Below, one piece after another: positions 55,949 through 64,000 of a stretch of DNA of 64,000 nucleotides. The position numbers and the translations under genes were made by a program. Positions within the stretch are counted from its first letter, which is position 1, and every line of letters starts with the position of its first letter. This DNA comes from Salvia splendens (taxonomy: Eukaryota > Streptophyta > Magnoliopsida > Lamiales > Lamiaceae). The stretch is from positions 11,942,729 to 12,006,728 of the forward strand of contig NC_056038.1 of assembly GCF_004379255.2 (NCBI RefSeq), given 5' to 3'. The notes beneath the pieces were generated by a model. That model had not been told where the DNA came from. It ran no database searches and saw nothing but the letters and a program-made list of their open reading frames with translations.

Positions 55949-57167
55949 TAGAGAGAACACACGCGGCAGTGAAGAAGGAGGGCACCAATGTGGTATTTGT
56001 ATAGTTGCTAATTGAGTAATGTTGATTAAATTGTAGAAATGAAACAATTTATTAGTTGTAGAAGATGAAGATGAAGATGAAGATGAATCAGGTCATTTTA
56101 AATTTTAATTATTTTTACTAATTCACACCATTAATGAAGATGGGCAAAAACATTTGTTTTGCAATGGATTTGACTTGCAGAAGATAAACTATCGATAATT
56201 ATTGGCTTGAAAATGAAAAAGATACAGTTTTGTTTCAGTCATAAACTATAGCCACGCCAGCTATCAAGGATACAAATTTCTTGCTTGAAGCGGTAGAGAT
56301 CCGATCGATTTCGCGTAATCATTGTAGCTATGTTTAGATCGATTATATGTATTTGAAATTATTAATTTAGCTGTATTTTGTTAGATTTTGAACAGGACTC
56401 ACGAGTCTATGACATCACACGGGTCGAAACCGCCGGTTCCAGTTCATGAACAGGTAGTTCACGGTTCATCATTACCATGAACCGGAACCGGCCCGCCAAG
56501 AGTCCCGGAGGTTCCGGTTCAAAAAACCACCGGTTCACGAGGCGGTTCGTAATTTTTTTTTGTATTTTTAATTTATTTATCTATGAAATGTGCGTAAATA
56601 AAATTCAAAAAAACATGATGAAAGTTGCAATTTTATTGAGATTACAAGTTACAACAATTACAAATCACAAAAAACTTGAAGTCTTAAACAAAAATTTAAA
56701 TACAACGAGACTACTAGTCTACAACTACAACGAAGTTAATTACAAATTACAAAAAAGACTTGAAGTCCTGAACAATAAATAGTATATATACTCTTAGTCG
56801 GCGAAGGATATCTTTCTACATAACTAAATTGATGACACCTTTAGCAATTCAACCTTAAATGTTGAGTTTAGTTTAACAATCAACAATTATATGCAAACGT
56901 TTCCCGAATTTAGTCTTATAGAAAAATCTACTTCATCGACTAGAGTATATACAAATACAATTATTTAATTGTATTTGCAAATTTTTAAACTAGAAACAAA
57001 TGGGAAAAAAAGAAATAAAAGAAAAAGGACTTGAGCTCAACTTAAATTTAAAATTTAAGTTGAGGTGCATACGTATCCCCAATGCTCATTTGCATTTGGG
57101 AATCAAAGCCCACATAGTTCTCTTACCTTACTTACCTATTTGGCTTGGCCGGCGGTTGACGGTTGGC
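55949..57167. other. Spacer and probable 3' terminal region of the hAT element
   Basis: A GAAGAT microsatellite lies at about 56059-56085. From about 56400 the sequence carries repeated GAACCGG / CCGGTTC motifs (GAACCGGAACCGGCCCG, CCGGAGGTTCCGGTTC, CCACCGGTTCACGAGG). Such clustered subterminal repeats are usual near hAT ends, and this lies just beyond the hAT transposase C-terminus. A terminus may be near 56394 (CAGGACTC), but with the other end outside the window this cannot be confirmed. Confidence 0.5.
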
Positions 57168-57884
57168 CTACGATTCATCCCCAGTGAATTCTTCTTGTGA
57201 TCCCTCCTGACGATCATCCCAATCATTTTCTTGTTCTCTGACGTCAGCTTTGGCCCAATCATCAAGTAACATCACAGCTTCCATATTTTTCGCGAAGAGC
57301 TTACTTCTTGATTCATCCATCACACGTGAGCCAACACTAAAAGCAGACTCGACGGGGACAGTGGAAGCCGGAACAGAAAAAATCTCCTTGGCCATTTACG
57401 CAAGTATAGGAAAATCTTTATCGTGTGTTCCCCACCAATCGAGGACGTCGATTTGAGCGGGAGGAGTAGGACCTTCATCACCAAAGGAAAAGAGTGAATC
57501 GAAATATAAATCTAACTCACTTACCATACCTGAGGCCGACCTTCCGCCGGTGTTGTAGCTGTATAGGTCGGCTAATTGGGATTGCGCGCCGGGGTCATCA
57601 TAATCAGCTTGAAATGCAAAACCAAAGTTATGTTGTTGAGGAGGGGGAGGTCTTCTGACTTGGTGGGTATTGTTATACTTGGTTTCATATTCGGTGTAGA
57701 GAGCACGCAAGTTAAACTCGAAGGTTTGTTGGACAATTGACCGGTTCGGAAGATTTATTTGAAATGTTTCTGAGAGGTCTACTCTGAATTCGTCATTGGT
57801 ATCTGATTGCAATTCTTTAAGTGGACCAAGATCAATAGAACTCAAATTGTTATAATAAAAAATCTAAAATCTTGGAGGTACCGG

Positions 57885-59229
57885 TGATGCACTATTTATT
57901 AGCACTAAAAATACCTGCAAGCATACATGGTAGATCTAGTATAGTTAAAGGTCAGTACCGGATATCGAACACATGGAATACGATTGCAACTAACTACCAT
58001 ATACTAAGCGTCATATACTATCTAGAGACACGTGATTTTTGGGTTGATTAATTAAACTAGATTGAAAGAAATAAACAAAAAAATGGAAAACATAAAAAGA
58101 AATAATACGAAGCAGGCTTAAAAATGTAGAATTTTAGGATCCAAAAACACAATCGACTTCCTTGAATTACGGTCTCCAGAGCTATTAAGTCGATCACAAT
58201 TATAGATTAAACCCCTCCCGAGGTGAGAAACCTGTAGATTAGGTGATAGGATTGAAGTCCCCTTCTAACCCTTAAACCCCTAACTCCTAAAAGCATATAA
58301 GATCAAAGACCTCACTCAAAACTTCAACTCTCCCGAGTTCTATTGAATTAAGGTGTGAATTATCCATTTTTCCAAGTCAATTATTTCGTCTCCCGAGTAC
58401 TCTAATCAACTTTAACATGTATTCAAGAGGTAGCTAATCAATTGAACATAGAAAGCACGAGATAAATCAAATAACTGCGAGAGCTAACAAGGAAAATCAA
58501 TCGAATATCTATACCAGAAATTCTACAAAAGATGTTCTACTCATAGACAAGTAAAAACTACAATTAAAGTACGAGACATGAAAGAAATTGATAAAACCCA
58601 AGGTTGAATCTTCAATTTTCAGTCTTCTCTTGCTTGGATCTACAGAGCTCCTCTCCAATGGAAGATGGATGAATTATGTGTGTATTATGGAATGGAAAGA
58701 AGTGTAGAGATGGAGAAGGATTGGATGCTCTGAGATAAAGATTATGAATTAGGTTAAGAGGTATTTCTAGGCTGGAAAAAGGTTTATTTTTGATCAATTT
58801 CGTGCCCTACAAGAAATAGGAGAGATTTGGCTTCACAATATAATAATTTCTTTTCTTCCGTGAATTTCCGCCTAATTTCCGCCAGATTTTGACTGCACTG
58901 TGCGATGTTTGTAAAATGGCCATAACTTTCTCCATAGAACTCCGATGTAGATGTTTAAGGTATCCACGCGAAGGTCTTTCGATGATGAAGAGACTGGTAT
59001 CTAGTAGGCACTAATTGGACTTCAAAATCGCTTCCAGAATGGGCTCGAACAGAGGCTGCTGCACTTTGGCCTTTTTTCACCTTTTTCTATCTTTTTCTAT
59101 CATTTATCAACAAACACGTCAAAAATACCAAATGTATAACATATGCAATTTAAGAACATAATTTGCATGATTGACATTTAAAACAAGTCAAATTTAGTCA
59201 TTAAAAACATGCAAAATCTGTGTTTGTCA
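57885..59229 (-). repeat. LARD-like 3' LTR
   Basis: Left copy of the direct repeat with TG...CA ends. Near its inner edge is the purine-rich tract that primes plus-strand synthesis. Compared with the right copy I see scattered substitutions and one-base indels only. Confidence 0.93.
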
Positions 59230-61765
59230 ACTCCCCCAAACTTAATTATTTGTTTGTCCTCAAACAAAACAAGAGAAAAACTACTAAAGAAACACGGATG
59301 CTAAGAACTAGACTTCATAGTTGCCTCAAAAATTATAATAAGAAATGAAGAGTTTGACAAGAATACAAATCAAATCAAGCAAAGCTTATTAGTGCATTTT
59401 CATTACTAGCTCGTTGATCACCTTGAAGTACATGCGCTCACAAATGTTTAGAATGTGTTTATCACTCACTCTCAAAGTGTATAAGGTAAAGAATATATGC
59501 TCTCAGATCATGCAACATGCAAAGTTTACCATAGGCTTGCTCGATGTCTAATCCTTCCTCTACTTTTTGTGATTAAAATAAAAAATCCGAAAGGTCTTTA
59601 TTTTCGGTTATAATGTAGGCTCTTTGGTAAGGTGAGAAAATATGGCTAAAAAGTGACTAATCCTAAACATAGCAAAAGTGATCAATTTCTACTACATCAA
59701 ACATAGCACTGCACCAACAATTCGAATCTCAGTAAATTCTAGACTTTGTCTAAATTTCTTCTCACTTCCCAAATTCCTTTGATTTTTTTTTCTTTTCATT
59801 TTTTTTTCTTTTGTACATTTTTTTTTTCTTTCTATGCACAACCAATTATCTCATTCAAACCACAAATGTCTATGCACTTTTCACAAGTAAGCACACTACT
59901 TTTCTTTCTACCTTATCTCCCCAACTCTTTTCATAAGATATGAACTAACTTTCTCCAAGAGTGTATGAATATTCCCCCTTTATTTAGCTTCCAAAGAAAA
60001 AGGCTTTAAAGGCTCAAAATGGCTAGCTAGGGAAAAATATTTTGAGTAAGGTCAATAATTTGGATATATAAAGTAGCTAAGAAGGATGACCTAATGTCCT
60101 CTTTTATCATTTAAAAACTTTGCAGACTTAAGCAGACTAGGAGCAAGTTCTAGAAACAAATACATGAATACAGATAAATCACACAAGAAAGAAATTTATG
60201 GCTCAAGTCTCACAAGGTATAAGCAAGATTCAAGGCAAACAAGCAATTCATTATTTATGCACATTTTCACTAAACCTTCAAATCAATGCATCAAGTCAAC
60301 TCAATCAACACATAAACGAACTTTTAATCATAGGCAACTCAGTCTGATGTTCCTAAACATGAGTATTTCTAAATTTTCTATGTTATGGTCATGACAAGAT
60401 TCACCTCGGGATTATTAAAAAAACTAACAAAAATAAGCAAAAACAACTAAACTCACGGTCCACCACTTCATCCCCCCAAACTTATTCAAAACTACGTTAA
60501 GAATAAGTTTGCAAAGTCTGTGGAGATGTGAGTAAACTAAGAAAACAAATCAAACTTAATAAAAAAAATACCAATGTTGGGTTGCCTCCCAACAAGCGCT
60601 TGGTTAACGTCTTTAGCTTGACGTTCTTTGAGGCTCATAAAATATCCCTCATTCTCGGGATTTTCTTTGGGATGCCTTATGTACCTACAATTTCGCAATG
60701 TGAGCATAGAATGGAGAAAATTATAGTAGAGTACAATGCATAACATGTGGCAATCCCCTAAACTTTAATCATAAACTTTAATCATATCAAGGCATAAAAT
60801 ATGCAAATCTAATTATCTACCTTAACATGATCATTTTTCATCCCCCGTAATATTCTCTATCCCCCAATTAATTGTAAAAATTTTCAACAATGGACCAAGA
60901 TCACGCAAAACAATTTAAGCTCCTAAAAACATAATTTATGCAAGATAAAATAGCCTCGCAATGCTATGAACATGAACTATGTGTATCAACAATCAAGCCA
61001 AAGTGATATTCAATTTTCATCCACCAAAGACCAAACATACCCAAGCACACCCAACAACTATTTCTTGCAAATATCCAAAACTCACAAATTCACCAAAAAT
61101 AAATCCAAATTAAATCGTCACTCATCAAACTCCTATCCAAACTCCCAATATATATATCAACAACAAAGTCATTCAATGTAAGAATTCAAGATCAAAGCTC
61201 AGAAATTAAAAGAGAACGTACCTTGTGTCGATTGACAGCTAAGCACATGAATAATTGGTAGAGTACAAAGAATTTGCTTAAGTGATGTGAATTTGAAGTG
61301 TGTGTGGGTGATTTACGTGGAGAAAATAAAATAAAAATAGAGGGAAGGAGGTTCTAGTTTTTCTCTTTTTTAAAGATTTTCTTTAAGAAAAAAAAACGAA
61401 GAATAAGAAGTAAAGAAAAAAGAAAAAAAGGAAAAATTCAAAAGGGAAAAGAAAAAAAAATTTAAAGAAAAGAATTTTTTTATTTTTATTTTATTTAACT
61501 TAAGCTCTACGGAGGAGAAAATCAAAGAAGAAAACTAATAAAAACAAGGGAGCAATCAAATGTATATATCTCACCCACGCTCTACGGAGCATATCAAGTG
61601 TTGTAGCAGATAATTCTATCTTGTACTGGAGTAATCCATTGCTATGCTTCATGCTCCTTGCAAAACAAATAAAACAAAAAAAAATTAAAATAAACTATAC
61701 AAAATATTACACTCTAAATTAGTATTATCAACCATTTTACAATATCAGCTTAAAGCCATAATAGT

Positions 61766-61782
61766 CTCCGGCAACGGCGCCA
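61766..61782 (-). other. Primer-binding site, tRNA-Asp type
   Basis: The plus strand reads CTCCGGCAACGGCGCCA, identical or nearly so to the 3' end of plant tRNA-Asp including CCA. On the minus strand this is TGGCGCCGTTGCCGGAG, six bases inside the 5' LTR, the standard position for a reverse-transcription primer site. Confidence 0.88.
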
Positions 61783-61788
61783 AAAACT

Positions 61789-63132
61789 TGATGCACTATT
61801 TATTAGCACTAAAAATACCTGCAAGCATACAGGGTAGATCTAGTATAGCTAAAGGTCAGTACCGGATATCGAACACAGGGAATAAGATTGCAACTGACTA
61901 CCATATACTAAGCGTCATATACTATCTAGAGACACGTGATTTTTGGGTTGATTAATTAAACTAGATTGAAAGAAATAAACAAAAAAAATGGAAAACATAA
62001 AAAAAATAATACGAAGCAGGCTTAAGAATGTAGAATTTTAGGATCCAAAAACACAATCGACTTCCTTGAATTACGGTCTCCAGAGCTATTAAGTCGATCA
62101 CAATTATAGATTAAATCCCCTCCCGAGGTGAGAAACTTGTAGATTAGGTGATAGGATTGAAGTCCCCTTCTAACCCTTAAACCCCTAACTCCTAAAAGCA
62201 TATAAGATCAAAGACCTCACTCAAAACTTCAACTCTCCCGAGTTCTATTGAATTAAGGTGTGAATTATCCCTTTTTCCAAGTCAATTATTTCGTCTCCCG
62301 AGTACTCTAATCAACTCTAACATGTATTCAAGAGGTAGCTAATCAATTGAACATAGAAAGCACGAGATAAATCAAATAACTGCGAGAGCTAACAAGGAAA
62401 ATCAATCGAATATCTATACCAGAAATTCTACAAAAGATGTTCTACTCATAGACAAGTAAAAACTACAATTAAAGTACGAGACATGAAAGAAATTGATAAA
62501 ACCCAAGGTTGAATCTTCAATTTTCAGTCTTCTCTTGCCTGGATCTGCAGAGCTCCGCTCCAATAGAAGATGGATGAATTATGTGTGCATTATGGAATGG
62601 AAAGAGGTGTAGAGATGGAGAAGGATTGGATGCTGTGAGATAAAGATTATGAATTAGGTTCAGAGGTATTTATAGGCTGGAAAAAGGTTTATTTTTGATA
62701 AATTTCGTGCCCTACAAGAAATAGGAGAGATTTGGCTTCACAATATAATAATTTCTTTTCTTCGGTGAATTTCCGCCTAATTTCCGCCAGATTTTGACTG
62801 CACTGCGCGATGTTTGTAATGGCCATAACTTTCTCCATAGAACTCCGATGTAGATGTTTAAGGTATCCACGCGAAGGTATTTCAAAGACGAAGAGACTGG
62901 TATCTAGTAGGCACTGATTGGACTTCAAAATCGCTTCCAGAATGGGCTCGAACAGAGGCTTCTGCACTTTGGCCTTTTTTCACTTTTTTCTATCTTTTTC
63001 TATCATTTATCAACAAACACGTCAAAAATACCAAATGTATAGCATATGCAATTTAATAACATAATTTGCATGATTGACATTTAAAACAAGTCAAATCTAG
63101 TTCTTAAAAACATGCAAAATCTGTGTTTGTCA
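61789..63132 (-). repeat. LARD-like 5' LTR
   Basis: Right copy of the direct repeat. Short frames inside are not genes. The minus-strand start TGACAAACACAG follows directly on the ACCGG duplication within the hAT transposase gene. Confidence 0.93.
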
Positions 63133-64000
63133 ACCGGCTAATTTCCATTTTGGATCCAAGACCTTTGCATTCAAAAACACCGTTGGAATCTCACTGAAAT
63201 ACTTAAGCCATTTCTCAATAATATAATTTAAAACACACATCAATTCAGGTGAAGAGTAAGCATTTTTTATCGCAGTTTAAAACCAAGTGATATATACATG
63301 CAATGCTCTAAAACACGAACAGCAGTGCAATAATAAACACCCGATAATTCAACAGTTGCATTTTTGAAATATTTGAACAATTTAAATAAAGTCACACTAT
63401 GATCCAACAACTATGCGAAAGATATAAATCAAAAACGGGATAGGTTCTAAAAAAATCACACAAAGAATCTTTATGCGTCAAAGTAGAATTCAGACAATCA
63501 TATGTCGAATTCCATCTATGAGACACATCCATGGTAAAATTCGTATATCTTATATTCTTTTGATGGCAATACTTCTTCCAAGCTTTGCCAATAGGTGGCT
63601 TTTGATGGATTAATCTAAATGCAGTTCTAATAGGACTAACATGCTTTTGACATAATTCAAGCGCATCTTGTACATATAAATTCAAAATATGACATATGCA
63701 TCTTTGATGAAAATACTTACCTCCAATAACCGGAGCACAAGCCGCAATCAAGTCATTAATACTTGCAGTGTTAGCAGTTGCATTATCAAAACCAACAGAA
63801 AATATCTTATTGCATAATTGAAATTCATTCAAAACTTGAATAATTAAAGAAGCAATTTCGGGTGCAGTGTGTGGTGTCTCAAATTCTCTAAAACCAATTA
63901 AACGTTTGTTCAAAGTCCAACTATTGTCCACAAAGTGAACCGTAATGCCCATGTATGAATGCCGGTTAAAACAATCAGTCCATACATCTGAGCAAATGTT

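Larger units (their letters stand above)
57885..63132 (-). mobile_element. Non-coding LTR retrotransposon (LARD-like), 5.2 kb
   Basis: Two direct repeats of about 1345 bp (57885-59229 and 61789-63132), each TGATGCACTATTTATTAGC...GTGTTTGTCA, bound a 2.56 kb interior. ACCGG duplications flank the whole element (57880-57884 and 63133-63137). The primer-binding site lies beside the right LTR and the polypurine tract (AAGTTTGGGGGAGT, minus strand, 59230-59243) beside the left LTR, so the element points leftwards. The interior has no gag or pol frame, only an AT-rich sequence with GGTTGCCTCCCAACAAGCG at 60581. It must depend on proteins from another element. The LTRs differ at only a few percent of positions by eye. 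Confidence 0.94.
57168..64000 (-). pseudogene. hAT transposase (BED/RICESLEEPER-type), split by an LTR element
   Basis: The minus strand runs from beyond the right edge. 63952-63392 encodes the RNase H-like core (GFDNATANTASINDLIAAC, FHQRCICHILNLYVQDAL, DVSHRWNSTYDCLN) and the code continues to KVLDPKWKLAG at about 63140. The LTR element 57885-63132 then intervenes. The gene resumes at 57884 with SKILDF, LGPLKELQSD, LDVLDWWGTHDKDFPILA and the C-terminal dimerisation motif VPASTVPVESAFSVGSRVMDESRSKLF, ending at 57168. Besides the 5.2 kb insertion there is a TAA just before MAKEIF (about 57396), a stop near 63280 and other frame breaks. The N-terminal BED finger would lie outside the window. 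It is a dead copy. Confidence 0.9.

Noticed and set aside
61766..61782. tRNA-Asp 3' end sequence, possible tRNA gene
   Set aside because: Only the last 17 bases match and no cloverleaf precedes them; position beside an LTR shows it is a primer-binding site.
1..64000. CRISPR array, prokaryotic operon or viral genome
   Set aside because: No spaced identical short repeats, no ribosome-binding-site-led gene runs; introns and plant transposons fix the source as a plant nucleus.

Overview
The window is plant nuclear DNA, very probably from a eudicot and plausibly from Lamiales. The evidence is intron-containing genes with GT-AG splice sites, a FLORICAULA/LEAFY gene whose protein resembles snapdragon FLO closely (including a C-terminus ending in DHLPF), and dense, nested plant transposons. 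Only three host genes are convincing: FLO/LFY (486-2335, +, three exons), a RING-type zinc-finger protein (44119-48774, +, six coding exons) and a non-RD leucine-rich-repeat receptor kinase (49397-52426, -, two exons). The last two converge on a 0.6 kb spacer. I see no tRNA, rRNA or CRISPR.

From 2.3 to 22.3 kb the DNA is AT-rich and built mainly from DNA transposons. There are three PIF/Harbinger elements with ORFs (2540-4441 with transposase, 13018-15019 and 20160-22244 with only the Myb/SANT-like ORF1), a Harbinger MITE (7816-8478), two Helitrons (4910-6969 + and 15513-16832 -) and a diverged tandem array of ~205-225 bp units (about 7.0-12.1 kb). The array is split by the MITE and by a solo LTR flanked by AACAC. 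A fourth Harbinger element at 40006-42022 carries a nearly intact DDE transposase with one internal stop. No Harbinger element here has both proteins; transposase and ORF1 sit on separate elements that share ends and, in part, a TATA-plus-leader module.

From 22.9 to 40 kb is a nest of retroelements. A Ty3/gypsy element (LTR and integrase C-terminus) was interrupted by a GGGTAT-rich repeat, which was itself interrupted by a Ty1/copia element (26773-33050, TSD TACTT). The copia element has frameshifts and stops and has lost about half of its 5' LTR. Next comes an old LTR split by a Stowaway-like MITE that contains a younger solo LTR (33767-35238, TSD CTCAA), and by another solo LTR (35546-36655). 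After it come a copia-type LTR fragment with two MITEs and one more LTR (38436-39961).

From 52.4 kb to the end are a small hAT-type element (53033-53750, TSD TTTTACAT), a solo copia-type LTR (54929-55943, TSD TTAGG) and a hAT transposase pseudogene on the minus strand that runs off the right edge. That pseudogene is split by a 5.2 kb LTR element without coding capacity (57885-63132, TSD ACCGG, tRNA-Asp-type primer site). Its LTR end is homologous to that of the gypsy fragment at 22.9 kb, which points to a related autonomous partner. Coordinates and alignments were made by eye; terminal boundaries backed by target-site duplications are the most reliable.
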